In this document: positions 33,887-41,800 of the stretch, piece after piece
Position numbering within the stretch: position 1 is the first letter of the stretch
Layout: each line of letters begins with the position of its first letter
NCBI RefSeq assembly: GCF_009674805.1
Contig: NZ_WKKI01000023.1
Span: 1-58,202 of the forward strand
DNA length: 58,202 nt
Origin: Metabacillus lacus
Lineage (GTDB): Bacteria; Bacillota; Bacilli; Bacillales; Bacillaceae
Direction of reading: 5' to 3'
Made by a program: the position numbers and the translations under genes
The notes under the pieces: generated by a model
Databases searched by the model: none
What the model saw: the letters and a program-made list of their open reading frames with translations, nothing else
What the model was told of the DNA's origin: nothing

Positions 33887-34501
33887 CAGCCAGGTAGTTA
33901 CTTCATTTAGTGGAAGACGCTCACTTTTATGTGCAGGCTTAGCTGCTTGTCCGATTGTAATCAGCATAACAGGTACGAACCGGTCTGAAACAGCAAATTC
34001 CTCTTTTAGTTTTTGCGCGTCAAAACCTCCGATTGAACAAGTATCATAGCCCTTTGCTTTAGCAGTTAAAATGAACTGCATAGCTGCAAGGGAAGCATTT
34101 GTATGTGCTGCATCTCTTGCGTTAACAGGATTGTCATATGCTCTGTTAATCTGCCCCGCAAGCGACTCCATAATCTCTTTTGACATAAAGCCCGCGTCTA
34201 CAAGAGGCGTATAAACAGTTTCAGTCTTTTTATCAGCTTCAAGATCGCCAAGGACTGCGATAACAGCTGAAGATTCTACAATCTGTTTTTGGTTATAAGC
34301 AATCGGCAGCAAGCGTTCTTTAGAAGCGTCACTGTGGAACACCATAAAGTGCCAGTGTTGAAGATTCCAGGCTGAAGGAGCCTTGCCTGCAGTTTCAAGA
34401 ATGTTCTCAAGTTCTTCCTTGCTGATTTTGACTTCGGGGTTATAATGTCGTACAGAAGTACGGCTGGTAATTACATTCAATAAATCCTCTGTTGTTGTCA
34501 A
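33884..34501 (-). CDS. yodC: NAD(P)H nitroreductase family protein YodC
   Basis: A 205-residue flavin enzyme of the nitroreductase fold. RTSVRHYNP near the start, KAPSAWNLQHWHFMVF (FMN binding), QKQIVESSAV and KAKGYDTCSIGGFD match Bacillus YodC closely. In B. subtilis it is controlled by YodB and helps against quinones and diamide; it is in the same neighbourhood as mhqD. I chose TTG 34501 with GGAGG eight bases upstream; ATG 34516 would contain that site. No yodB gene is present in the window. Confidence 0.88.
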   Translation of the reverse strand: MTTTEDLLNVITSRTSVRHYNPEVKISKEELENILETAGKAPSAWNLQHWHFMVFHSDASKERLLPIAYNQKQIVESSAVIAVLGDLEADKKTETVYTPLVDAGFMSKEIMESLAGQINRAYDNPVNARDAAHTNASLAAMQFILTAKAKGYDTCSIGGFDAQKLKEEFAVSDRFVPVMLITIGQAAKPAHKSERLPLNEVTTWL

Positions 34502-34566
34502 TTTAAAAACCTCCATCGCAATGTCTCTTTTAAGTAATGCGGTATACTTTCGTAAGCAGTGATGTC

Positions 34567-34596
34567 ATCATATAAGTTTACAGCAATTACTGTCAA
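34567..34596 (-). promoter_or_regulatory. Sigma-A promoter for yodC (minus strand)
   Basis: On the minus strand a perfect TTGACA (34596-34591), an 18-nt spacer and TATGAT (34572-34567), a strong promoter. An inverted repeat AAGTA-N8-TACTT (34532-34549) lies in the leader, but its arms are in the opposite order to a YodB box. Confidence 0.65.
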
Positions 34597-34697
34597 GAAA
34601 ATTGACTCAGTTTTATATTGGGTAAAGCAGGTGAAATTTATCATAAAACAACTGGCAAAATAGAAAAAAGGGTAAGGATAAATAAGGAGGGTATATG

Positions 34698-35435
34698 ATG
34701 AAAACTGCTGTAATTACTGGAGCTTCAAATGGAATTGGACGAGAAACAGCCATTTATTTTGCAAAGAAAGGCTATGGGGTGGTTCTGGCCGATGTAGATG
34801 AATCAGCCGGCAGCACCGTAAAGGAGCAAATAGACTCTGCAGGCGGAAAAAGCTGTTTCATCAAAACAGATGTCAGTTCACCGGAGGATATTGTTCATTT
34901 AATGAAAAAATCATTTGAAATATTTGGCAGTATCGATGTATTAGTTAACAATGCCGGACTTTCAAAATGGGAATCTCCATTAAAGCTGTCTGTGGAAGAA
35001 TGGGATCAGATAATCAACGTTAATTTAAGAAGCGTTTTTTTATGTTCAAGAGAAGCGGTCCCTTATATGGAAAGAAGCAAAGGGGGAAGCATTGTGAATA
35101 TTGCTTCCACAAGAGCATTTATGTCTGAACCGAATTCAGAGGCATACGCTGCTACAAAAGGAGGTATTGTTGCATTAACTCATGCACTCGCCGCGTCACT
35201 TGCTGACAAATTCATCACTGTAAATGCTGTTTCTCCCGGCTGGATTGAAACGACTGACTACGAGGGACTAAGGGAGATTGATCATCATCAGCATTTATCC
35301 GGAAGGGTTGGAAAGCCTGTAGATATTGCCAAGGCGTGCTATTATTTATCAGAGCCAGACAACAATTTTATAAACGGTGAAAATTTAGTGATTGATGGCG
35401 GTATGACGAGAAAAATGATCTATGAAGAAGGCTGA
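34698..35435 (+). CDS. Short-chain dehydrogenase/reductase
   Basis: A 245-residue classical SDR. The cofactor motif TGASNGIG (residues 7-14), LVNNAG (about 85-90), catalytic Ser in NIASTR, and the Tyr-Lys pair in AYAATKGG define the fold; a glycine-rich closing FINGENLVIDGGMTRK follows. Asp in VVLADVDES after strand 2 suggests NAD(H). Substrate unknown. Start 34698 or 34695 (ATGATG) behind AAGGAGG; I prefer 34698 for spacing. The gap to the next gene, 35436-35555, contains no clear promoter. Confidence 0.85.
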   Translation: MKTAVITGASNGIGRETAIYFAKKGYGVVLADVDESAGSTVKEQIDSAGGKSCFIKTDVSSPEDIVHLMKKSFEIFGSIDVLVNNAGLSKWESPLKLSVEEWDQIINVNLRSVFLCSREAVPYMERSKGGSIVNIASTRAFMSEPNSEAYAATKGGIVALTHALAASLADKFITVNAVSPGWIETTDYEGLREIDHHQHLSGRVGKPVDIAKACYYLSEPDNNFINGENLVIDGGMTRKMIYEEG

Positions 35436-35555
35436 TCATAAATTCTTACGGTACAAAAAAGCTGTGGATATCAATCTCTTGTGATAAATGCCCAACCATT
35501 TTTTCTTTAGGTGAATATCCTGTAGATGTAAAGATATTTACAAAGGAGTGAAGAG

Positions 35556-35804
35556 ATGGGTCCTTATTATCGGTATGCACAGCCGGATTATGGTGTAAGA
35601 GCACCGTTCCTTTTTGGAGCGCCATTTGTAGGCGGATTGGTAGGAGGCTTAATCGGAAGTGCAATCGTAAGGCCGAGACCTTTTTATCCTGTCGGTTTCG
35701 GATATGGTCCGGGATTCGGCGGATATGGCGGATTCGGCGGATATGGCGGGTTCGGCCCGGGAGCTGGCTTTGGTCCAGGATTTGGATATGGCGGTTTTTA
35801 CTAA
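35556..35804 (+). CDS. Gly/Tyr/Phe-rich coat-like protein, 82 aa
   Basis: Starts MGPYYRYAQPDYGVRAPFLF, then a glycine hairpin-like hydrophobic segment (FVGGLVGGLIGSAIV) and a C-terminal half made of repeats of GYGGFG/GPGFG units (about residues 50-82). AAAGGAGTG precedes ATG 35556. Such proteins are common in Bacillus spore coats or outer layers; this is a compositional argument only. It is monocistronic with a bidirectional terminator. Confidence 0.7.
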   Translation: MGPYYRYAQPDYGVRAPFLFGAPFVGGLVGGLIGSAIVRPRPFYPVGFGYGPGFGGYGGFGGYGGFGPGAGFGPGFGYGGFY

Positions 35805-35810
35805 AAAAAG

Positions 35811-35843
35811 CAAGACCATTAGAGCGCTAATGGTCTTCTTTAT
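35811..35843. terminator. Bidirectional terminator
   Basis: AAGACCATTAG (35812-35822), loop AGCG, CTAATGGTCTT (35827-35837), with A-rich and T-rich flanks; shared by the Gly-rich gene and the GerT-like gene, whose stop codon lies in the right arm. Confidence 0.82.
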
Positions 35844-36294
35844 TTTGTGGAAATATTTGAATTTCAGTTGATAAAGGATCATCGATTTTGCTAAAGGCAA
35901 TTTCAATATATCCGTCATGCCTGCTGACTTTTGTACCTTTTCTTTTTACGAGCGAGGGAAGGGAATAAGAAGCTGTTTTTCCTGCATCAGGGTAATTGGC
36001 CAGCTCAACTTTGTAAGATGAGTGCCTGATCAGCAGACTTTGTGCGGTGTCCTGATCAGCGGGTACTTTCATATAAATATGCTGTGAAGTTTCAAATATT
36101 TCAGGTTCTGCTTTGGAAGTGCGAGTATTCTTTACGTGCGAAGCTTTAGTATCTGTAGAAACAGGCTGCCCGAATACTTGTGTCATAACCTGTTGAATAT
36201 AATCTTCCACATCAGCTGCATTGCCGTTTTGAAACATTCCACCCTGGCTGTTTGAGCCAAATGGAAAGTTCTTTCCCCATTGAAACAAGTTCAT
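35827..36294 (-). CDS. Hsp20-like / GerT-like spore protein
   Basis: 155 residues. A short N-terminal region (MNLFQWGKNFPFG, then DVEDYIQQVMTQVFG) precedes an alpha-crystallin-like beta-sandwich domain (EPEIFETSQHIYMKVP, YSLPSLVKRKGTKVS and GYIEIAFSK). This plan matches GerT, a spore coat protein related to small heat-shock proteins and needed for normal germination in B. subtilis; I am comparing from memory. The ATG at 36294 follows GGGGGGATGA. Confidence 0.68.
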   Translation of the reverse strand: MNLFQWGKNFPFGSNSQGGMFQNGNAADVEDYIQQVMTQVFGQPVSTDTKASHVKNTRTSKAEPEIFETSQHIYMKVPADQDTAQSLLIRHSSYKVELANYPDAGKTASYSLPSLVKRKGTKVSRHDGYIEIAFSKIDDPLSTEIQIFPQNKEDH

Positions 36295-36360
36295 CCCCCC
36301 TTTGTGCAGCAGTTGCTACAATATATGACCAGATTTACATAATTGTTCAGTTCTTTTTCC

Positions 36361-36390
36361 TTGTGAAAGTTTGGTAGGCGCATGTATAAT
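36361..36390 (+). promoter_or_regulatory. Sigma-A promoter for yojE
   Basis: TTGTGA (36361-36366), 18-nt spacer, perfect TATAAT (36385-36390), 28 nt before the start codon. Confidence 0.55.
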
Positions 36391-36418
36391 TGATCAGAAA
36401 AACAGGGAGGTGAAATAC

Positions 36419-37351
36419 ATGGAAAATAACCCTTCTGCGTATAAATCTGGTATTGTATTTACGGCATTGTCGTACTTGCTATGGGGTATTCTGCCTGTTT
36501 ACTGGAAGCTGGTAGAAACTGTTCCTGCTGATGAAATCTTAGCGCACCGCATTCTTTGGTCTTTTATATTCATGCTGATATTGATAACCTTTACTCGGCA
36601 GTGGACTCCTTTTATATCCATTCTGTATCAAATGAAAAAGAGGCCGCTGCTGATTGTGTCACTATGTGTCTCTTCTTTACTGATCAGTACAAACTGGTTT
36701 GTATACATATGGGCAGTAAATAACGCCCACATGGTTGATGCGAGCTTAGGCTACTATATTAATCCCTTGGTCAGCGTGCTGCTGGGAATGATCTTTTTAA
36801 AGGAAAAACTAAATCTTTGGCAGCAGTCTTCTTTTCTGCTTGCAGGTGCAGGCGTACTGATAACGACTATCCATTATGGCATTTTTCCTTGGGTTGCCGT
36901 CATTCTTGCACTTAGTTTCGGTTTATATGGGTTAACCAAAAAGGTCACAAAACTGAACTCGACAATCGGGCTTACTTTTGAAACGATGGCAGTGCTTCCA
37001 GCTGCGATCATTTATTTGGCGTTTGCCGGTGGAGCTTCGTCGTTTGCGGATTGGGACAGCATGACTATGCTGCTTTTAGTAGGAGCAGGAGTTGTCACCG
37101 CGGTTCCACTTTTGCTATTTGCCAGCGGGGCACAGCGAATTCCTCTGTTCATGGTTGGAATACTGCAGTATATTGCTCCGACCATCACACTATTTCTTGG
37201 GGTAATCATCTACGGCGAACCATTTTCGGCTGTCGAATTAGTGACCTTTATCCTTATATGGTCAGCATTGCTTCTATTCACATTCTCACAGTCAAGAGTG
37301 TTAAAAGCGCTGGAGCTTAAAGTAACTAAGAAAAAAACAGCAAGTATGTAG
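36419..37351 (+). CDS. yojE: RarD-type EamA family permease (YojE)
   Basis: A 310-residue membrane protein with ten hydrophobic spans in two EamA halves. ALSYLLWGILPVYWKLV, EILAHRILWS and NWFVYIWAVNNAHMVDASLGYYINPLVSV-type sequence are RarD hallmarks. RarD proteins are drug/metabolite-superfamily permeases of unknown substrate. ATG 36419 follows GGGAGGTGA; an earlier in-frame start at 36371 has none. Position next to yojF and bshB2 supports the name yojE. Confidence 0.85.
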   Translation: MENNPSAYKSGIVFTALSYLLWGILPVYWKLVETVPADEILAHRILWSFIFMLILITFTRQWTPFISILYQMKKRPLLIVSLCVSSLLISTNWFVYIWAVNNAHMVDASLGYYINPLVSVLLGMIFLKEKLNLWQQSSFLLAGAGVLITTIHYGIFPWVAVILALSFGLYGLTKKVTKLNSTIGLTFETMAVLPAAIIYLAFAGGASSFADWDSMTMLLLVGAGVVTAVPLLLFASGAQRIPLFMVGILQYIAPTITLFLGVIIYGEPFSAVELVTFILIWSALLLFTFSQSRVLKALELKVTKKKTASM

Positions 37352-37377
37352 CGTCTGCGGGTTTCCGGGACGTTTTT
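37351..37377 (+). terminator. Probable yojE terminator
   Basis: GCGTC with GGACGT and an inner CGG/CCG stem, then five T. The stem has one G-T pair, so it is moderate. Confidence 0.5.
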
Positions 37378-37453
37378 AATTGTGTCAAAGTACATTAGGA
37401 GATATGATGTGTAAAGGATCACATTTCATACTAACTGAAAGAAGAGATGATTA

Positions 37454-37738
37454 ATGGAAAGAACATTTCAAGAGCTGCTGCACGCATATCGATCACTATG
37501 GAAAAGCCGCGAGCTTTCTGCTGACGGTGAAGATGCAGAAGTGACATTGAAAAAAGCCATACTGATGCAGCTGAAAGACGAATTGACTCATCCAAGGGTC
37601 CGAAAGTCTCCTGAGGTAAAATATATTGTGGCCAGTGAACGCATTGTTATCTCTGATTTGGAAGATACTGTTAAAATAGCGTTAATCAGCTTGCATCTTC
37701 AATTATTAAAAACGCTAGATCAGGGAGGAAAGATATGA
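37454..37738 (+). CDS. Uncharacterised protein upstream of yojF, 94 aa
   Basis: A soluble helical protein (start MERTFQELLHAYRSLWKSRE; later KKAILMQLKDELTHPRV; ending LHLQLLKTLDQGGKI). No family recognised. A modest site (GAAAGAAGAG) precedes ATG 37454, and its stop overlaps the yojF start by 4 nt, so it is probably translated together with yojF and bshB2. Confidence 0.68.
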   Translation: MERTFQELLHAYRSLWKSRELSADGEDAEVTLKKAILMQLKDELTHPRVRKSPEVKYIVASERIVISDLEDTVKIALISLHLQLLKTLDQGGKI

Positions 37739-38085
37739 AGCCGATATTAAAAAATGAAGTACAGAAATATCTTGACGCTTTTTTGCATAAAAAGCTGTAC
37801 ATACATTTAGAAACCACAACTGGAGCATATTCCAACCATTTTAATGAAGCAAATATGACTGTGGTTGCGTTTATCAGAAACACTCAGATAGAGTATCTGC
37901 AGGCTAAAATTACCGGAGAAGGTCCTTTTAGAGTAGGATTGAAAATGGATCATGGCTGGGTATATGCAGAAGGTTTGACTGATTTTATTTTCGATGAAAA
38001 CAATCGCCTGTTATTGGCTGGACATAACGCAGAAGGAAAGCTGGCAATTGCACTTCAGTTGAGCGAAACGCCATTCCCTGGTTAA
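37735..38085 (+). CDS. yojF: YojF family protein (DUF1806)
   Basis: 116 residues. VYIHLETTTGAY-like N-terminal segment, FRVGLKMDHGWVYAEGLTDF and LLLAGHNAEGKLAIALQLS match Bacillus YojF, a small beta-rich protein of unknown role that is nearly always next to bshB2. It starts inside the stop of the preceding gene after GGGAGG and ends 18 nt before bshB2. Confidence 0.87.
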   Translation: MKPILKNEVQKYLDAFLHKKLYIHLETTTGAYSNHFNEANMTVVAFIRNTQIEYLQAKITGEGPFRVGLKMDHGWVYAEGLTDFIFDENNRLLLAGHNAEGKLAIALQLSETPFPG

Positions 38086-38103
38086 ATGAAAGGAGAGACA
38101 TAT

Positions 38104-38772
38104 ATGCAGGAACATGTATTGGTTGTTCTGCCGCATCCTGATGATGAAGCTTTCGGAGTGGCAGGTTTAATAGCATTGCACAGAAAAGCCGGTGTTCCGG
38201 TTACATATGCGTGCGGAACTTTGGGAGAAATGGGCAGAAATATGGGTGATCCTCTCTTTGCAAACAGAGAAACTCTTCCATTAATTAGAAAGCGTGAGCT
38301 GAAAGATGCCTGCAGAGAGATGGACATTACCGACTTAAGAATGCTTGGCCTCCGTGATAAAACTCTTGAATTTGAAGATATCGACAATTTTGCTAATATT
38401 ATTGAAGAAATGATTAAAGAAATTCATCCTACCTTGATTGTTACATTTTATCCTGGGCATGGAGTCCATCCCGATCATGATGCAACCGGCGCAGCTGTCA
38501 TACATGCGGTAAAGCGAATGCCGGTTGAAAAGCGTCCTCCTGTTTACTGTATGGCTATTACAAGGAACAGGGAGCAAATATTAGGTGAAGCTGATGTGAT
38601 CATTGATATAAGAGAAGCAGCAGAACAAAAATTAAGGGCGCTTAAGGCCCATCGCTCCCAAACTGAAGGACTTCTAAAGCAGCTTGAAGAAAAATATAAA
38701 GCAAAAGATCCAGAGGTTATGCATTGGTTTGAGGAAGAGAGATTTTGGACTTATCAGTGGCAGAACTCATAG
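38104..38772 (+). CDS. bshB2: Bacillithiol biosynthesis deacetylase BshB2 (YojG)
   Basis: A 222-residue LmbE-type zinc hydrolase. The metal motif PHPDDE (about residues 10-15) and GHGVHPDHDATG, with the second-half His, are visible. BshB2 removes the acetyl group from GlcNAc-malate during bacillithiol synthesis, sharing the job with BshB1. ATG 38104 follows AAAGGAGA; an in-frame ATG at 38086 lies before that site. The operon partner is yojF. Confidence 0.9.
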   Translation: MQEHVLVVLPHPDDEAFGVAGLIALHRKAGVPVTYACGTLGEMGRNMGDPLFANRETLPLIRKRELKDACREMDITDLRMLGLRDKTLEFEDIDNFANIIEEMIKEIHPTLIVTFYPGHGVHPDHDATGAAVIHAVKRMPVEKRPPVYCMAITRNREQILGEADVIIDIREAAEQKLRALKAHRSQTEGLLKQLEEKYKAKDPEVMHWFEEERFWTYQWQNS

Positions 38773-38820
38773 TGTTAAAAGGAGACTTCGAATTATTGAA
38801 GTCTCTCTAGATTGCCGGCA

Positions 38821-38856
38821 AAAGGCAGTGAGAAGCCCTTCTCGCTGCCTTTATTC
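38821..38856 (+). terminator. bshB2 terminator
   Basis: AAGGCAGTGAGAAG and CTTCTCGCTGCCTT form a long stem with one G-T pair, followed by TTATT. The region 38857-39466 after it has no supported gene; it holds the GC-rich repeat and hairpins listed next. Confidence 0.75.
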
Positions 38857-38889
38857 ATGTAATGGGTTAAGAATGGTGGGGAAAAGACT

Positions 38890-38960
38890 GATATCTGCTC
38901 CGGGTCCTTGCTTTCCGGGGGAGCGGGCGGTGAGTCAAAGCTAGCACCTTGCCAAGTCCT
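38890..38960. repeat. Possible degenerate Bacillaceae intergenic repeat (fragment)
   Basis: GCTTTCCGGGGGAGCGGGCGG (near 38910-38930) and the flanking GC-rich text resemble part of the repeat at 39209, in inverted orientation. Similarity is partial and judged by eye. Confidence 0.3.
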
Positions 38961-39208
38961 GGTAGCCAATTTCTTCAATCTTATGGCACGCAAAAGGAAG
39001 CATCACTTGCAAGGACAATTTTCAATCACTCGCAGGGTTGTCCGACATATTATGCTTTTCCTATTCATCAGCGAATACACGTATACTCGTTTCTTTTTTC
39101 GTCTTGCATATAGTTGTTGCATTGAAAAATCAATAGTAAATACTAGCTTGCGAACTAAGTAATATTGTGGAACTAATTTATCAATGGTTAGCATGTAGTG
39201 TAATAAGT

Positions 39209-39333
39209 TGATTGGAACGGAGGGTTGCGACTCCTGGGGTAAAAGCGGGATAGTCCAGACCCTGGACTGAGCGCAGCGAGGGAAGCGGCTCGGTCCCGCC
39301 CGCAGAAAGCGTCCACCCGGAGTGGAAATTTAA
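39209..39333. repeat. GC-rich intergenic repeat of a type common in Bacillaceae
   Basis: About 125 nt, much richer in GC than its surroundings. It begins TGATTGGAACGGAGGGT, contains CGACTCCTGGGG, AAAAGCGGGAT, a hairpin AGTCCAG/CTGGACT, GCGCAGCGAGG and CCCGCCCGCAGAAAGCG, and ends GGAGTGGAAAT. The order of these blocks is that of a dispersed repeat I know from many Bacillaceae genomes, here degenerate. It has no coding capacity of its own. Confidence 0.55.
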
Positions 39334-39359
39334 CCAAATTAATATATGCTAAAATAAAA

Positions 39360-39437
39360 TAGACCGCAGGCAAACACGATAACCCCGAGTTTTGTCTACG
39401 GTCTGAGGAGACTTCATGTCATGAAAGTCTCCTTTTT
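39360..39437 (+). terminator. Stacked hairpins ending in a plus-strand terminator
   Basis: AGACCG (39361-39366) pairs with CGGTCT (39399-39404) with further imperfect pairing inside. Directly after it GGAGACTTCAT pairs with ATGAAAGTCTCC (39407-39432) and five T follow. The T tract lies on the plus side, although the only adjacent plus-strand gene (bshB2) already has a terminator. Confidence 0.6.
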
Positions 39438-39466
39438 GCTTGTTTGTCCAGCCGGTATGATTAAAA

Positions 39467-40828
39467 TTATTTGCTTTCGAGCAGGAGTGCTGCTCTTTTT
39501 TGAATAGTAAGCAGCCTTGCGGAAAGGCCGATAGCGCCTGCTGCCAGTCCTGCGATCAGGCCGACCCAGTAACCATAGGCTGCCAGTTCTGTATATGTTC
39601 CAAGGAAGTAGCCGATTGGAAGACCAATTACCCAATAGGAAACCAAGGCCATAATAAATGCCACATTGACGTCCTTATAGCCCCGCAAAGCACCTTGAAT
39701 TGGAGCAGCGATTGCGTCGGAAAGCTGAAAGAAAATGGCATATATTAAAAATGCCTGTGTCATAATAAACACCTCTCTGTCTCCGGTATAAAGAGAGGCG
39801 ATTTGAGGTCTTAAAAAATAGATAATGCCAGCCGAAATCACAGCCAATATAATGCCGCATGCAATTCCCAGATAACTGTATTCTTTTGCATCCCGAGGTC
39901 TTTTAGCGCCTATTTCATATCCGACTACAATGGTTAAACCCATTGAAATGCTTAAAGGGAGCATGTACAGGAAAGAAGCAAAGTTGATCGCTGCCTGATG
40001 GGAGGCAATCGTCACTGTATCAAAATTGCTCATCAGCAATGTAACTGCTGCAAAAATACTGGTTTCAAAGAAAATCGCCAGGCCGATAGGAAGCCCGACT
40101 AAGAGAATTTCTTTCCACTTTGACAAGTCGACCTTAAACAGCTTGCTGAAAATCTGAAAAGATTGAAACGGAACCTTTTTGATTACAATGTATACGGCAA
40201 TGGCGGCTATGCACCAGTAGGTAATGGCAGAAGCAACTCCTGCACCAACCGCTCCCAATCTCGGAAAGCCAAATCCTCCAAAAATAAAGAGATAGTTTAA
40301 TACAAAGTTTATAGGCAAAGACATGAGCGTGATAATCATCGTTACCCTCGTAAAGCCAAGTGCATCAATAAAGCAGCGAAGCACCGTGTAAAAAAACAGC
40401 GGGAAAACCCCAAATGATAAAGCAAAAAGATATTGCCTTGCAATGCGTTCAACTTCAGACTCCAGGTTTAGGTTGTTAAGAATAGGGTTTAAAGATAAAT
40501 AGCCTACAATAACAATGACGATTGCAATGGCTGCTGACAGGTAGAGTCCTTGAAAAACGGATGAGGTTACCTGATTCCTCTTCTGGGCGCCTGCAAGCTG
40601 GGCAACAATCGGTGTGATTGATAACAGAATGCCGCTTAGGCCGGTATAGATAGGTATCCAGAGGTTTGAGCCGATTGCTACACCAGCTAAATCATGTTTG
40701 CTGACATTTCCAGACATCGTAATATCGAGAAAACTAACAGAAAACAAGCCTAGCTGGGTAATAAAGATAGGGATGAGAATAAATGAGAACTGCTTAAGTT
40801 TTTCTTTTAGCGTATTGGTTTTTTTCAT
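39467..40828 (-). CDS. yojI: MATE family efflux transporter (YojI)
   Basis: A 453-residue membrane protein with twelve spans. QLGLFSVSFLDITMSGNVS near the start and the repeated ALGFTRVTMI and LRGYKDVNVAF segments are typical of NorM-type MATE transporters that export cationic drugs using Na+ or H+. AAGGAA precedes the ATG at 40828. It lies between bshB2 and cdaS as in B. subtilis (yojG-yojI-yojJ). Confidence 0.9.
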   Translation of the reverse strand: MKKTNTLKEKLKQFSFILIPIFITQLGLFSVSFLDITMSGNVSKHDLAGVAIGSNLWIPIYTGLSGILLSITPIVAQLAGAQKRNQVTSSVFQGLYLSAAIAIVIVIVGYLSLNPILNNLNLESEVERIARQYLFALSFGVFPLFFYTVLRCFIDALGFTRVTMIITLMSLPINFVLNYLFIFGGFGFPRLGAVGAGVASAITYWCIAAIAVYIVIKKVPFQSFQIFSKLFKVDLSKWKEILLVGLPIGLAIFFETSIFAAVTLLMSNFDTVTIASHQAAINFASFLYMLPLSISMGLTIVVGYEIGAKRPRDAKEYSYLGIACGIILAVISAGIIYFLRPQIASLYTGDREVFIMTQAFLIYAIFFQLSDAIAAPIQGALRGYKDVNVAFIMALVSYWVIGLPIGYFLGTYTELAAYGYWVGLIAGLAAGAIGLSARLLTIQKRAALLLESK

Positions 40829-40886
40829 TCAAAATTCCTTCTGTGTTTTCATAATGAAGAAATTATAACATGAAAATCTCAGGATG

Positions 40887-41006
40887 CTAGCTTTTTTGAT
40901 CCTCGTCCTGCTCGTCATGTTTCTTAAACATATTGTAATAAAAGAAACCGAGTGCGGAGCAGCCCAGAAATGTAAAAATATATTGAATGATCTTCATTGT
41001 AGTCAT
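40887..41006 (-). CDS. Small single-span membrane protein, 39 aa
   Basis: Minus-strand ATG at 41006-41004 lies seven or so bases after AAGGAGGTGG, an excellent site. The product has one span (IIQYIFTFLGCSALGFFYY) and a charged tail (KKHDEQDEDQKS). The longer frame reaching 41132 would run through this site. No family known. It is divergent from cdaS. Confidence 0.6.
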   Translation of the reverse strand: MTTMKIIQYIFTFLGCSALGFFYYNMFKKHDEQDEDQKS

Positions 41007-41114
41007 CTGTTCCACCTCCTTTTTGAATAGTTTTCCAAAAAGAAAGCAGAACATGTGAATGAATTCAGCTGAATGTAAGAAAATATCTATTATAGAAAAG
41101 GGGCCAAAGTAACT

Positions 41115-41726
41115 ATGACTTTCAATCAGCAATTAGAGGAAGAGGTTAAATCAAAGATTACTGATTATTTAGATGAGCTGATAGCTGAATCACAAAAAAT
41201 GCTGTTCTCCATTAAAGGAGAAAACAGCTGTTTTCTCTGCGAGCTGGATGATATGAAAGCCCTGCTTGGAAAAATTCAGTCAACCGCGTCTGCTTATTAT
41301 CTGCAGTCCTATCTCGGACAGTATACAGATAAACACGCAGAGCTCTCAACAGCAGTTCAGCAGCTCTCCTCAAAGCGGCATGGAGCATTAATTGTTGTAG
41401 AACGCAGTGACTCTGTAGAACATTTGATTCAAAAGGGTGTAACTGTTTCAGCAGCATTCACTTCTTCTTTGATAGAGAGTATTTTTTATCCCGGCAACCC
41501 GCTGCATGATGGCGGTATGCTCGTGAGGGGAGATAGCATTGTATCTGCTGCAAACATCCTGCCCTTGGCAACCTTGTATGCCGGCGAATATAAGCTCGGT
41601 ACCCGCCACAGAGCTGCCATAGGGATCACAGAGGTGTCAGATGCACTTGCACTCGTCGTGTCAGAAGAAACCGGAAAAGTTTCTTTTGCTTTTGGAGGGA
41701 ACTTGTATCCGCTTACGACGGAATAG
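41115..41726 (+). CDS. cdaS: Sporulation-type diadenylate cyclase CdaS (YojJ)
   Basis: A 203-residue enzyme that makes cyclic di-AMP from two ATP. An N-terminal helical region (about 1-80), which restrains activity in CdaS, precedes the DAC domain with LHDGGM (132-134 DGG where DGA is usual) and GTRHRAAIG (RHR 164-166). No signal or membrane span, as expected for CdaS. AAAGGGG precedes ATG 41115. In B. subtilis cdaS acts in the forespore and is needed for efficient germination. The divergent small gene lies upstream. Confidence 0.88.
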   Translation: MTFNQQLEEEVKSKITDYLDELIAESQKMLFSIKGENSCFLCELDDMKALLGKIQSTASAYYLQSYLGQYTDKHAELSTAVQQLSSKRHGALIVVERSDSVEHLIQKGVTVSAAFTSSLIESIFYPGNPLHDGGMLVRGDSIVSAANILPLATLYAGEYKLGTRHRAAIGITEVSDALALVVSEETGKVSFAFGGNLYPLTTE

Positions 41727-41800
41727 CCCTAAATATTGTCTTTGACATTCTGATTTCATGATTTATAATTCTTAGTATTGTTTTTTGAAGTGGAGGCTTT

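Noticed and set aside
34532-34549. AAGTA-N8-TACTT as a YodB operator before yodC
   Set aside because: A YodB box has TACT first and AGTA second with 7 nt between; here the arms are in the reverse order, so the site was not called.
38908-39194. Overlapping open frames on both strands (84 and 63 residues)
   Set aside because: No ribosome binding site, no recognisable composition, and they extend into the repeat-containing gap.
41727-41800. Purine riboswitch before the purine permease
   Set aside because: The leader is too short and lacks the aptamer's conserved loops.
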